Positions 8,635 through 17,107 of a stretch of DNA of 64,000 nt are shown here, one piece after another. The notes below the pieces were generated by a model. That model searched no databases, was not told where the DNA came from, and worked only from the letters and a program-made list of their open reading frames with translations. Positions within the stretch are counted from its first letter, which is position 1. Each line of letters begins with the position of its first letter. Made by a program: the position numbers and the translations under genes. This DNA comes from Collimonas antrihumi (GTDB taxonomy: Bacteria > Pseudomonadota > Gammaproteobacteria > Burkholderiales > Burkholderiaceae_D), in NCBI RefSeq assembly GCF_018304965.1, contig NZ_JAGQED010000006.1, positions 1 through 64,000 on the forward strand, in the 5' to 3' direction.

Positions 8635-8831
8635 CGTCTTGCTTCCAGACTAATGCGATGCAGCCTTGGTTAGCTGCTGCAATCGGCAAATATGCCGGTG
8701 CATTCGAGATCCCCGGGGTGTCTTCTGCGAGCTTTCCAGGGGAGTTCGTGAATTGAATGTAAAAGATTTGTCGGTGAAGTACAATTAATTTAATTTTGAC
8801 TATTGTGTAGAAAATTTAAAGAGTCGATTCC

Positions 8832-9752
8832 ATGTATCTTCCTCTTCGCTCCATCAGTGTGTTTAACGCGGTAGCCCGCTCCGGCAGTATTTCCAGCGCA
8901 GCGGAGGAACTCAATGTTACGCCATCGGCGGTCAGCCAGCAGATCCAGGCGCTGGAGACCCACCTTGGTACCTCCCTGATGGTCAAGGTCGGGCGAGGGG
9001 TGGCGCTCACCGAGGCCGGTGAACGCTATTTTTCGATGATCACAGAGGAAATCGACCGCATATCCGAGGCCACGCAAAGCATACGCGGCCTGCGCCCGGT
9101 GACTTTGCTGACGGTAAGGGCAACGCCGACTTTATCGAGCAAGTGGCTGCTGCCACGCCTGCGCTCGTTTCTGGATGCCAACCCGGATCTCGAAGTCCGC
9201 CTCAACGGCACCAACGAAGTGACCGATTTCACCCGTGAAACGGTGGACGTTGAAATCCGCCATGGGCGCGGACAGTGGCCGGGTTTGCATACGGAAGGCT
9301 TGACCGAAGAATGGTTTTTCCCGGTGTGCCGGCCGGACTATGCCGCTGCCGGCAGCCTGGAAGTGGCCGATGTGGCGCAGCATCGCCTGATTCAGTCGGT
9401 GAAGTCCCAGGTGCAATGGCCGTTTTGGTTCTCGATGAGTAAAATCACGCCGCCAAATCAAATCCGGCGTGTGCTGTTCGATCGCAGCCATATGGCAATC
9501 GACGCAGCGGCTGACGGCATCGGCCTGGCTTTGGAAAGCAGCCTGATGATGTGGCGTGAGCTACGCGACGGCAGTCTGGTGTGCCCGGTGCGAAATCCGC
9601 CTAGAATATCCCAGACCACGCAGTGGATCGTCTGCCCCGTCGATCATCTGCGCAAAAACAAGGTCAGCCTGTTCATCGACTGGCTGCGCGCGGAAGTGGC
9701 GCAATGGCAGGCAGAGCAGGCGCAACAATTGAAGTTGCCGTTTCTGGATTAA
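8832..9752 (+). CDS. LysR-family transcriptional regulator (GcvA-like)
   Basis: A 306-aa regulator. The N-terminal winged helix-turn-helix (about 6-65) reads ARSGSISSAAEELNVTPSAV then SQQIQALETHLG, followed by a substrate-binding domain (about 92-295). The pattern RATPTLSSKWLLPRL and FDRSHMAIDAAADGIGLALE is characteristic of the GcvA/AmpR-like branch. It lies divergent to the TRAP genes and upstream of the SAF-protein operon, so it probably controls one or both. The inducer is unknown. Length and start are normal. Confidence 0.92.
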   Translation: MYLPLRSISVFNAVARSGSISSAAEELNVTPSAVSQQIQALETHLGTSLMVKVGRGVALTEAGERYFSMITEEIDRISEATQSIRGLRPVTLLTVRATPTLSSKWLLPRLRSFLDANPDLEVRLNGTNEVTDFTRETVDVEIRHGRGQWPGLHTEGLTEEWFFPVCRPDYAAAGSLEVADVAQHRLIQSVKSQVQWPFWFSMSKITPPNQIRRVLFDRSHMAIDAAADGIGLALESSLMMWRELRDGSLVCPVRNPPRISQTTQWIVCPVDHLRKNKVSLFIDWLRAEVAQWQAEQAQQLKLPFLD

Positions 9753-9811
9753 CGTCACATCGAACGCCGTTTCATCCCCCGCGTTCTCCGCCTCCCGTCA
9801 TTGCCTCCTTT

Positions 9812-9836
9812 AATTACTTAGGAAAACTAAGTAATT
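9812..9836. promoter_or_regulatory. Inverted repeat AATTACTTAG-N5-CTAAGTAATT
   Basis: Perfect 10-bp arms are separated by GAAAA, about 260 bp upstream of the SAF-protein gene and 60 bp after the LysR stop. It could be an operator for the downstream operon or a weak terminator for the LysR gene, although it lacks a T tract. The rest of 9753-10094 shows no gene and no other clear signal. Confidence 0.4.
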
Positions 9837-10094
9837 CGATCATAAATGTTAATTGTTTTAACAGGACGTGCTGAGTAAACTTTTTACACGAATCAGGCGA
9901 AGTTCCAAATTGCAAGAGAAGCAGTTCGCCCGGTACGTAAGAGTCTGTCGGCTGGCTGGTCCGATGGCGTCGGTTGTTTCGGCGCGGCCGGACCAGGCAT
10001 TGCGGCAATTTCACGCTTCCCGGCATCGCATCCAAAGCCTAAAACGCGAGAGACAAATGCGATGCCTCCTGTTATTGACGAGAAGGATTTAAAA

Positions 10095-11462
10095 ATGAAT
10101 CTGTACAGCTTGCTGCGCGAACGCGCGGCGGCCGGCCGCCCGGTGCGCGTCGGTTTGGTTGGCGCCGGTAAATTCGGTTCGATGGTTCTGGCCCAGGCCC
10201 AACATATCGAAGGCATGCATATCGTCGGCGTTGCTGATTTGAATGTGGAAAAGGCGCACGCATCGCTGGCGCGCGTCGGCTGGGCTGCGGACAAGTACAA
10301 GGCAAAAAGCCTGGGCGAAGCCGTCAAGAACGGCACTACTTGCGTGCTGGAGAATGCGGCGGCGCTGGCCGACTGCGAAGAGATAGAGTGCATCATCGAA
10401 GCCACCGGCCATCCGATTGCCGGCGTGCGCCATGCGCTGGCGGCCATTGAAGCGGGCAAGCATGTGGTGATGGTAAATGTAGAAGCGGACGCCATGTGCG
10501 GGCCGTTGCTGGCGGCGCGAGCCAAAGCCCGGGGCGTGGTCTACAGCATGGCCTATGGCGACCAGCCGGCGATCATCTGCGAATTGGTCGACTGGGCGCG
10601 CTCTTGCGGTTTCGAGCTGGTCTCTGCCGGCAAGGGGATGAACTTCGAGCCGCGCTATCGTTATTCGACGCCGGATACGGTCTGGGGCTTTTTCGGCTGG
10701 ACCGAAGAAGAGGTCGCCAAGGGCGATTTCAATCCCAAGATGTACAACTCGTTCACCGACGGCACCAAAGCCGCAATCGAAATGGCCGCTGTAGCCAACG
10801 GTACCGGTCTCGATTGTCCTGACGACGGCCTGGCGTTTCCGCCGGCCGGCCTGCATGACCTGGCCAGTGTATTCCGTCCGGCGGCAGACGGCGGCCGTCT
10901 CTCGCGTAGCGGCCTGGTGGATATCGCCGCCAGCCAGGAACCGGATGGCCGTGAAGTGCTCAACAACATCCGCTATGGCGTATTCGTCACCTTCAAGGCG
11001 CCGACTGAATATGCGCGCGCCTGCTTCAAGCAATACGGGCTGCTGGTCGACAAATCCGGCTGGTATGGATCGATGTGGAGACCGTTCCACATGATCGGCC
11101 TGGAAACCAGCATCAGTGTGTTGTCGGCTGTGTTGCGCGGCGAAGCCACCGGTTGTTCGAAAGAATTCCGTGGCGATGCGGTAGCGACTGCCAAACGCGA
11201 TCTGCAAGCTGGCGAAATGCTGGACGGCGAGGGCGGTTACGCTGTATGGGCCAATGCCATCCCTGCTTCGAAGAGTCTGGCAATAGGTGCCTTGCCGATC
11301 GGCCTGGCGCACAACGTCAAGCTCAAACGTCCGGTCAAGAAAGACACCATCGTGCGCTTTGAAGATGTCGAACTGGCGCACGATCTGGACGTCGTGAAGC
11401 TGCGCCAGGAAATGGAGCGCCATGCACGGGCGAATCTCGGCAGCAGCATCTTGCTGCGCTAG
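10095..11462 (+). CDS. NAD(P)-binding, SAF-domain oxidoreductase-like protein
   Basis: A 455-aa protein. Residues about 18-150 form a Rossmann domain beginning VRVGLVGAGKFGSM, similar to homoserine dehydrogenase and Gfo/Idh/MocA enzymes, with EATGHP and AGKHVVMVNVEAD in the expected places. The C-terminal part (about 355-430: DLQAGEMLDGEGGYAVWANA then the IGALPIGLAHNVKLK region) is a SAF domain, which often leads automatic annotation to call it FlgA. No flagellar genes are near. The ATG at 10095 has AGAAGGA 7 bp upstream and is preferred over 10062. It is first in a tight operon with a monooxygenase and a beta-hydroxyacid dehydrogenase. The reaction is not established; a dehydrogenase or isomerase of branched or sugar acids is likely. 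Confidence 0.8.
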   Translation: MNLYSLLRERAAAGRPVRVGLVGAGKFGSMVLAQAQHIEGMHIVGVADLNVEKAHASLARVGWAADKYKAKSLGEAVKNGTTCVLENAAALADCEEIECIIEATGHPIAGVRHALAAIEAGKHVVMVNVEADAMCGPLLAARAKARGVVYSMAYGDQPAIICELVDWARSCGFELVSAGKGMNFEPRYRYSTPDTVWGFFGWTEEEVAKGDFNPKMYNSFTDGTKAAIEMAAVANGTGLDCPDDGLAFPPAGLHDLASVFRPAADGGRLSRSGLVDIAASQEPDGREVLNNIRYGVFVTFKAPTEYARACFKQYGLLVDKSGWYGSMWRPFHMIGLETSISVLSAVLRGEATGCSKEFRGDAVATAKRDLQAGEMLDGEGGYAVWANAIPASKSLAIGALPIGLAHNVKLKRPVKKDTIVRFEDVELAHDLDVVKLRQEMERHARANLGSSILLR

Positions 11463-11470
11463 GAGCGGCG

Positions 11471-11806
11471 ATGACAAATGCAATGGAAGTTGCAACCACA
11501 GCAACTGCATTTGTCGTCATCGCAGAGTTCGAGGTCAAATCCGCTTGCGTGGCGGATTTCCTCGCGCTCGCGCATGACGACGCGCGGCATTCGGTAGCTG
11601 ACGAAGCCGGTTGCCGGCAGTTCGATGTAGTTTGTTTCCCGGACTCGACGCGGGTTCTGTTCTATGAAGTCTATGCCGATCGCGCTGCTTTCGATGCGCA
11701 TCTGCAAACACCGCATCTGGCGCGTTTCAAGGCTGGCTTTCCTACCTGTATCGAGCGTGAGTTGCCGGTACGTTTTGGCGTCCTGGCGGCGGGAGCCGCA
11801 GCATGA
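11471..11806 (+). CDS. Antibiotic biosynthesis monooxygenase (ABM) domain protein
   Basis: A 111-aa ferredoxin-like single-domain protein of the ABM/YgiN superfamily. Features are the N-terminal strand FVVIAEFEVK, the motif EAGCRQFDVV, the sequence LFYEVYADRAAFDAHLQTPH and the partner histidine in PHLARF. Such dimeric proteins include cofactor-free monooxygenases and lyases, and also small isomerases of sugar metabolism; the exact reaction cannot be told. GGAG lies just upstream of the ATG and the gene begins 8 bp after the SAF gene. It ends by overlapping the next ATG by 4 bp (ATGA), so the three genes are translationally coupled. Confidence 0.85.
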   Translation: MTNAMEVATTATAFVVIAEFEVKSACVADFLALAHDDARHSVADEAGCRQFDVVCFPDSTRVLFYEVYADRAAFDAHLQTPHLARFKAGFPTCIERELPVRFGVLAAGAAA

Positions 11807-12690
11807 CGGCGCCGCTCACAATCGGGTTTGTCGGCACCGGCATCATGGGATATCCGATGGCGCGCCATCTCGTGCAAGCTGGCTATCACGTACAGGCCTG
11901 GAATCGTACCAGGCAAAAAGCACAGCGGCTTGGCGAGTTCGGCGCCTCAGTGGTCACCGAAACCAGAGATGTGGTGCGCAATGCCGACGCGCTGGTGTGC
12001 ATGCTCAGTTCTGGCCCCAGCTGCGATGAAATCCTGCTGGGTGAGCATGGCTTGATCGCGGCCATGCAGCCCGGATCGCTGCTAATCGTGATGAGCTCGA
12101 TTCCGGTCGAGACCGCGCGCAATCAGGCGCAGCAGGCGGCGGCGCGCGGTATCGCCTACGTCGATGCGCCGGTGTCAGGCGGCGAAAAGGGGGCGATCGA
12201 AGCAACACTGGCGATCATGGCCGGCGGCACTGCGGAAGCGTATGAACAGGCGCGCCCGTTGCTGGAAAAAATGGGCCGCCCCACCCATGTCGGACCGGCA
12301 GGCTCCGGCGAGTTGGCCAAGCTGGTCAATCAGATGATGGTGGCAAACAACATTGCCAGCGTCGCCGAAGCCATGTTGCTGGCCGAGTGCGGCGGCGCCG
12401 ATCCCGCCAAAGTAAGAGAGGCGCTGCTAGGTGGCTTTGCCGATTCGACGATATTGCGGCAGCATGCCTTGCGCATGATTTCCGGCGATTTTGTCCCGGG
12501 AGGGCCGGCGCGTTATCAGGTCAAGGACACAAGCACCGCAATTCATTTCGCGCGAAGCGTGGGATTGGATTTGCCGATGCTAAACAAGGCCGATCAATTG
12601 TTCTCCGACATGCTGGAAAGTGGCGATGGAGATCTGGATCACAGCGGAATCATCCGTGAATTACGTCGCCACAACCATCTTCCAGCATGA
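11803..12690 (+). CDS. NAD(P)-dependent beta-hydroxyacid dehydrogenase (GarR/HIBADH family)
   Basis: A 295-aa member of the 3-hydroxyisobutyrate / tartronate-semialdehyde reductase family. The N-terminus has the dinucleotide motif GFVGTGIMGYPMARHL. DAPVSGGEKGA (121-131) is the substrate-binding signature, and Lys173 in GELAKLVNQM is the catalytic lysine. It reversibly oxidises a beta-hydroxyacid to the semialdehyde. It is last in the coupled operon after the SAF and ABM genes, which suggests the three act on one acid imported by the TRAP system. Substrate specificity within the family cannot be assigned from sequence. Confidence 0.9.
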   Translation: MTAPLTIGFVGTGIMGYPMARHLVQAGYHVQAWNRTRQKAQRLGEFGASVVTETRDVVRNADALVCMLSSGPSCDEILLGEHGLIAAMQPGSLLIVMSSIPVETARNQAQQAAARGIAYVDAPVSGGEKGAIEATLAIMAGGTAEAYEQARPLLEKMGRPTHVGPAGSGELAKLVNQMMVANNIASVAEAMLLAECGGADPAKVREALLGGFADSTILRQHALRMISGDFVPGGPARYQVKDTSTAIHFARSVGLDLPMLNKADQLFSDMLESGDGDLDHSGIIRELRRHNHLPA

Positions 12691-12812
12691 GAAGGAGATT
12701 CGATGCAACAAGTAGTCCGGCCTGCGGGAGGCGATATTTTTGCTATGCTAGCGTCTTTCCAATGGTCGGCACCGCTATCTGAGCCGGCCACCCTATTTGC
12801 GGAGCAGTATAT

Positions 12813-13349
12813 ATGGCCTCGTTACAAGAGCAATTTTTGAAAGCCGGCCTGGTCGACAAAAATAAAGTCAAACTGGTCAACCAGGACAAGAACAAGCAGA
12901 AGAAGGCCGAGCGTCGGAGCGGCACGACCAGTGTCGACGAAACGCGTCTGGCGGCACTCGAAACACAACGCAAGAATGCCGACCGGGCTCGCGAACTGAA
13001 CGCCCAGCGCGATGCAGCCGCCACCCAAAAGGCGATCATGGCGCAAATCGCCCAGATGGTGCAGAAAAATCGCCAAAGCAAGGGCGCCGGCGACATCGCC
13101 TACAATTTTACCCACGACAAGAAGGTTGAGCGGCTATATGTGTCGGCCGCGGTCCAGGCGCATTTAATGGCCGGGCGCCTGGTGATCATCTGCCAGGGCG
13201 ATGCCAGAGAATTGGTGCCCAGGATAATCGCCGACAAGATCGCGGAGCGCGATGCCTCGCTCGTCGTGCGGGTGAACAAGACCAGCACCGAGATCGATGC
13301 CGACGATCCGTATGCGGCCTTTCAGATTCCGGACGACTTGATGTGGTAG
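12813..13349 (+). CDS. yaiL: DUF2058 family protein (YaiL-like)
   Basis: A 178-aa protein with a highly charged, Lys/Gln/Arg-rich coiled N-terminal half (LQEQFLKAGLVDKNKVKLVN, then QDKNKQKKAERR) and a globular C-terminus (YNFTHDKKVERLYVSAAVQ, ending YAAFQIPDDLMW). This is the YaiL/DUF2058 family, described as nucleoid- or polyribosome-associated and of unclear role. It is conserved in proteobacteria and marks the core chromosome left of the accessory island. Confidence 0.85.
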   Translation: MASLQEQFLKAGLVDKNKVKLVNQDKNKQKKAERRSGTTSVDETRLAALETQRKNADRARELNAQRDAAATQKAIMAQIAQMVQKNRQSKGAGDIAYNFTHDKKVERLYVSAAVQAHLMAGRLVIICQGDARELVPRIIADKIAERDASLVVRVNKTSTEIDADDPYAAFQIPDDLMW

Positions 13350-13418
13350 CTTCGGCGCTTGTTATCGCTGAAAAATTTCCTTTTCGCAACTATTGGCGAA
13401 CATAGAGTCTTAACAGCG

Positions 13419-13457
13419 ATCGCCCCAGATAATGGCCACGACATTATCTGGGGCGAT
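13419..13457. terminator. 16-bp perfect hairpin after yaiL
   Basis: ATCGCCCCAGATAATG (13419-13434) is followed after GCCACGA by its exact complement (13442-13457). It stands between the convergent yaiL gene and acetyltransferase remnant. A 16-bp stem with a 7-nt loop is strong enough to stop transcription in both directions, but no T tract follows, so a protein-binding site is also possible. Confidence 0.5.
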
Positions 13458-13473
13458 TGACCGGCCTTCATGA

Positions 13474-13755
13474 TCAGGGCGTTTTTGTACTGTCCGGATC
13501 GGTGCGCGAGTCCAGATTGAGTTGCAGAAACGCCAGGTCGAGCCACTGGCCGAACTTGGTCCCGACCTCCGTCAGCAGTCCTGCTTCCTCGAAACCGAAC
13601 TTCTTGTGCAGCGCAATCGAACCGACGTTCTTTGCCTCGATGCCTGCAACCATGACATGCTTGCCGATGGCGCGGGCACGCTCGATGAGGGCCACCATCA
13701 ACGCCTTGCCGATGCCGCCGCCCTGGCAGTCTGTGCGCACCTGCACGAAAAGTCA
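13474..13755 (-). pseudogene. GNAT acetyltransferase, C-terminal remnant
   Basis: About 90 codons encode the acetyl-CoA-binding half of a phosphinothricin-acetyltransferase-like GNAT protein: QVRTDCQGGGIGKALM is the R/Q-x-x-G-x-G/A loop, followed by NVGSIALHKKFGFEEAG. The N-terminal half of a normal 165-180-aa protein is absent, and homology ends near 13755, where a stop precedes it in frame. The fragment lies beside the toxin-antitoxin genes at the edge of the accessory island, so truncation by rearrangement is likely. Positions 13756-13872 are not recognisable. Confidence 0.75.
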
Positions 13756-13872
13756 CCCGAGATGCTGGTGGCGTATGAGCCGGTTAAACACCAGGATAGT
13801 GCGGCAGCCCGTGTGTTTGGTAAAACCAACGTCACCATAGCGGTTAATGCCGAAAGCTGCTTTCGTGCTGCC

Positions 13873-14238
13873 CTATTCGCAAATTGAAATAATTTGATTC
13901 AACATTTCACCCGCAAGAATCAGAACTTCTTCCGGTACTTTCTTCCAAGGGTGCGGCTTCGCGTCTCTTAATCGCCAATCGAAGCTTTTGGGCTGATGGG
14001 CAAGTACGTAGCTGACCTTACCCTTCCCGCCAATGAATTTCACTGCAAACGGGTTGTTTTCGTTGGACTCCGCCGTTGTCATCGGCAGGCCAATCACGAT
14101 CCTTGTACGGTCGTTAAATTCTTTTGGCGACAAGACAAGCAACGGGTGAACATCTTTCATTTCTCGCCCGACTTGCGGGTTGCAATCGATCCAAATAATG
14201 TCACGGCGCTCTGGCACCCAAATCTTGCTCGCCATCAA
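13873..14238 (-). CDS. mazF: Type II toxin, MazF/PemK family endoribonuclease
   Basis: A 121-aa toxin of the PemK/MazF fold. MazF-family toxins cut mRNA at short motifs and stop growth. Recognisable are WVPERRDIIWIDCNPQVG (first strand with the conserved arginine and the GxE region), HPLLVLSPKEFNDRTRIVIG and LPMTTAES, the typical P-x-T strand. Normal length. It overlaps the upstream antitoxin gene by 4 bp, the usual coupled order antitoxin then toxin. A remnant of the start of a second copy is attached to the decayed antitoxin at 25238-25519. Confidence 0.92.
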   Translation of the reverse strand: MMASKIWVPERRDIIWIDCNPQVGREMKDVHPLLVLSPKEFNDRTRIVIGLPMTTAESNENNPFAVKFIGGKGKVSYVLAHQPKSFDWRLRDAKPHPWKKVPEEVLILAGEMLNQIISICE

Positions 14239-14489
14239 AATGCCTCGGCACCAATGCGGCCTGATGCCATCGCTTCACCGCCGTGCTTTTCTGGATCAAA
14301 CGCTGCCAGCCTTTGCTCAAGCGTGAGTTTCGGTGAACCCTTTCGGTGAACCACTACGCCGAAATCGTCAGTGGTGACTTCTACTGGCTGTCCCGCCACA
14401 AAATGCACTTTCCGCGCAATAGCTGCAGGAATTCGCACCGCCAGGCTATTGCCCCATTGTTGAACAGTTAAGGTTGCTGTCTTACTCAT
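14235..14489 (-). CDS. mazE: Antitoxin, MazE / AbrB-like (SpoVT) family
   Basis: An 84-aa antitoxin. The N-terminal swapped-hairpin AbrB/MazE DNA-binding domain is TATLTVQQWGNSLAVRIPAA then IARKVHFVAGQPVEVT; the acidic C-terminal tail (LEQRLAAFDPEKHGGEAM) would wrap the toxin. GGAGTTACT precedes the start codon. It should repress its own promoter; paired palindromic octamers lie just upstream (14515-14552). A degenerate copy of this gene is found at 25238-25519 in the same orientation. Confidence 0.92.
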   Translation of the reverse strand: MSKTATLTVQQWGNSLAVRIPAAIARKVHFVAGQPVEVTTDDFGVVVHRKGSPKLTLEQRLAAFDPEKHGGEAMASGRIGAEAF

Positions 14490-14514
14490 AGTAACTCCTT
14501 CTATGTAGATACGA

Positions 14515-14552
14515 GTATATACAAAATGCCTGACGTGTCAACGCGTATATAC
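14515..14552. promoter_or_regulatory. Candidate mazEF autoregulatory operator
   Basis: Two copies of the palindromic octamer GTATATAC (14515-14522 and 14545-14552) stand 30 bp apart, close to three helical turns, starting 26 bp upstream of the antitoxin start. AbrB/MazE antitoxins commonly bind such AT-rich palindromes at their own promoters. The role here is inferred from position and symmetry. Confidence 0.5.
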
Positions 14553-14677
14553 TTAATGGAGAGACTATAGTCTGTATCCAAAATCCACCATCGCCCTAGA
14601 GGCTGTCTTGGCGTGAAAGCCAGAACCAACTTTAGGGGGAGACTTACCGCTGAACACTGCGGGTCATGAGCCGGTAG

Positions 14678-15250
14678 TTAACTTGATCTTTGCTTTAACT
14701 GATCCACAAACCACCTGCCCGCTGGACCAGGCGGCATATCCTTGCGGTATATGGCATGCATGGAAAAGGCTGAGCCAATCGAAGGATGGGCTTCCAGTTC
14801 AATCGTCACGAGTGTCCCGCGTGCGATGTCTTCTTCTACCATGTGTTGCGGCATGATGCCCCAACCCAGGCCCGCACGCAAAAAAGCATGCTTGGCGCCC
14901 AGGTCTGCAAGTCGCCATATCAGCGGTGACATGACGCCAAAATTACGACCTTCCGTGAGGGTGGATCGGTCCGTCAACACCAGTTGCACATAACCGGCGG
15001 CAGTGGCGCGAGGAATCATGCCGCGCAGGCTGGCGAGTGGATGCGAGGGAGACACTACCGCAATGGCAGGAACACTCAATAGATATTCGGATCCGCAATT
15101 GCTTGGCACTTCCGGCAGAGAACCGATGATGCCGATCCGGCTGCGGCCATCCAGAACTGGCTGGATTACTGCTCCAAGCGCCTCGACATACAGCCTCAGC
15201 GGTGTGATGGGAAATGCGGCATGAAAGGCGCGTACCGCTTCAGTAAGCGC
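14678..15250 (-). pseudogene. LysR-family regulator lacking its N-terminus
   Basis: An open frame running leftwards from about 15250 encodes only the effector-binding half of a LysR regulator: EAVRAFHAAFPITPLRLYVE, then LDGRSRIGIIGSL, HPLASLRGMIP and LRAGLGWGIMPQHMVEEDIA. The helix-turn-helix and first about 90 residues are missing. Its broken end abuts the broken N-terminus of the oppositely oriented amidase at 15255, so one deletion probably removed the 5' parts of two divergent genes. An internal ATG at 15109 could start a shorter protein, but it would lack the DNA-binding domain. Confidence 0.8.
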
Positions 15251-15254
15251 TGCA

Positions 15255-15548
15255 ATGGGATACCGGATCGACGCTTTGGCGTTTCCGCATCAACGCCGCT
15301 TGGTTGCTCCCATCGGCGAGACGCAATCTGAACGCAACGGCGTACTCGCATCTGCCACCGGTTTCCCATCCATTGCGATCCCGGCAGGTTTTTCCACGCC
15401 AGGTCAGAATGCGCCGCTGGGCGTTCCGGTAGGCATGGAATTTTTTGGCCGCCCCTTTTCCGAAGCTGTCCTTATCAGGCTTGCTTACGCGGCAGAGCAA
15501 GCCATTCATGCACGCAAAGCCCCTTATGCAACGCCGGCACTGGAGTGA
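15255..15548 (+). pseudogene. Amidase, C-terminal remnant
   Basis: The last about 97 codons of an amidase-signature enzyme: YRIDALAFPHQRRLVAPIGE, then NGVLASATGFPSIAIPAGFS, GVPVGMEFFGRPFSEAVLIR and AYAAEQAIHARK. Normal amidases have about 450-500 residues with the Lys-Ser-Ser triad in the lost N-terminal part, so it cannot be active. Homology begins at about 15260, next to the truncated LysR gene. Together they are the two sides of one deletion junction. The following MFS/racemase/hydratase genes may once have been regulated and fed by this pair. Confidence 0.85.
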
Positions 15549-15654
15549 ACGAAGCAAAGAGAATTTTCACGGCCGAACCTAAAACATAAAACGATCCCGG
15601 TGGCAAATAGTCCGAGGCACACCTCGGCAACCCCCAAACCTGCAGGAGACAACC

Positions 15655-17100
15655 ATGGGTGCAGAAGTAACGGTTCAAACGTCGAATTCCCCGCAACAGC
15701 ATGAGCTTGATCGGGCGATGGACGATATCGGTGTAACGGCTTCTCATAAAAAAATCATCTTCATGATCATGCTCGGTGTGATGTTCGACGTATTCGAACA
15801 GAACGCCGTGGGATTGATCGGGCCCATGTTGCGCGAGCAATGGGGTATTTCGATTGCACAGATAGGCTTTCTGAATACCCTGACCTTCAGTGCCGCCGCA
15901 CTCGGGCGCATCGGCTCAGGCTATATCGCCGATCGATACGGCCGGCGCACGATGCTGAGCGCCAACCTGCTGCTGTTCACGTTGGGTGCAATCATTTGCG
16001 CACTCGCACCGAACTATACGGTGCTGGCAGCGGGCCGCTTTATTGTCGGCATGGGTCTTGGTGGAGAGATTTCCATTGCCGTGACGATGCTGGCCGAACT
16101 GTGCTCCACCCGTTTTCGAGGCACTGCGGTGGGTATGGTCAGCGTGGGCAGCGGCGGGCTCGGCAATATGCTGGCCCCAGCGTTCGGCTTAGCTGTATTC
16201 GCCATGTTTCCGGGACCGGACAGCTGGCGCTGGCTGTTCGGCTGCCTGGTCGTGCCTGCCTTCTTCGTGGTGTTCTACCGACGCTTTATTCCGGAGACCC
16301 CGCGTTTCCTGTTATCTAAAGGCCGTGTCGACGAAGCTAATCGTGTGTTGTCGATCTTGGCCTCGGGGCGGCTGGGTAAACTTGAGGGACAACCAAAGGC
16401 CTATATCAAAGCATGGACGCAAGACAATACCTCGCACCAGAAAGTGCGGCTGCGCGAGGTATTTTCAGGACAGTTAAGGCGCCGCACAATTGCCCTCGGC
16501 ATTGCGGTTTCGATGACCTATGGCGCCCAGATTTCAGTGTTGACACTAATGCCCACCATCTTGATCGCCCAGGGCTACACCATCTCGAAGAGCTTGATTT
16601 TCACGATGGTGATGCAAAGCGGTAGTCTGTTCGGTGCGTTGGCAGCTTCCTATTGCGGCTATCACATCCCGCGCAAGCGCGTGCTGACCGTCGGTGCGGG
16701 ATTGGCCTGCACTGCCGGTTTGTGCTTCGCTTTCCTCACCTTTAACGTGGCGTTGGTACTGTTATTCGGAGCAGCCTTTACGTTTTGCGTGGTACTCCTC
16801 AATACCTCGATCTGGATTTTCGCTCCGGAGCAATATCCGACCCGTGTGCGCGCCTTCGGCACATCTATGATCCTGGCGCTCGGCACACTGGCAGGCGCAT
16901 TGACGCCGCTGGTCAGTGGCCGAGTGTTCCAGTCTTATGGAGTCGGCGGTATGTTTACCATGCTAGCGGCGATGTATGCAGTGTTTGCGCTGAGCGTGCA
17001 ATTTGCGCCCGAAACTTTTGGCCGCCCTATGGGCGACACAGCGGACGATGAACAGGCAGATGCCGAGGTGAGCGATGCAGCCGCCGCAAGACAGGTTTGA
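15655..17100 (+). CDS. MFS transporter (metabolite:H+ symporter type)
   Basis: A 481-aa major facilitator with 12 predicted membrane segments. The loop 2-3 motif is GYIADRYGRRTM. GRFIVGMGLGGE marks helix 4 and PETPRFLLSKGR follows helix 6, as in sugar and aromatic-acid symporters. Both termini are cytoplasmic and hydrophilic. AGGAG precedes the ATG. It is followed 7 bp later by a racemase-family gene and then a hydratase, so it likely imports the acid these enzymes process. The substrate is unknown. Confidence 0.9.
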   Translation: MGAEVTVQTSNSPQQHELDRAMDDIGVTASHKKIIFMIMLGVMFDVFEQNAVGLIGPMLREQWGISIAQIGFLNTLTFSAAALGRIGSGYIADRYGRRTMLSANLLLFTLGAIICALAPNYTVLAAGRFIVGMGLGGEISIAVTMLAELCSTRFRGTAVGMVSVGSGGLGNMLAPAFGLAVFAMFPGPDSWRWLFGCLVVPAFFVVFYRRFIPETPRFLLSKGRVDEANRVLSILASGRLGKLEGQPKAYIKAWTQDNTSHQKVRLREVFSGQLRRRTIALGIAVSMTYGAQISVLTLMPTILIAQGYTISKSLIFTMVMQSGSLFGALAASYCGYHIPRKRVLTVGAGLACTAGLCFAFLTFNVALVLLFGAAFTFCVVLLNTSIWIFAPEQYPTRVRAFGTSMILALGTLAGALTPLVSGRVFQSYGVGGMFTMLAAMYAVFALSVQFAPETFGRPMGDTADDEQADAEVSDAAAARQV

Positions 17101-17107
17101 GGATCGC

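Noticed and set aside
10095-11462. Flagellar FlgA assignment for the SAF-domain protein
   Set aside because: The SAF domain is shared with FlgA, but the Rossmann domain, lack of signal peptide and operon context exclude a P-ring chaperone.
10089-11510. A 473-aa minus-strand frame opposite the SAF-protein gene
   Set aside because: The plus strand encodes a protein with a clear Rossmann motif in an operon with good ribosome-binding sites; the minus frame has no motif.
13756-13872. Short frames on both strands between the acetyltransferase remnant and mazF
   Set aside because: Neither strand gave a recognisable family, and the pieces are too short to support a call.
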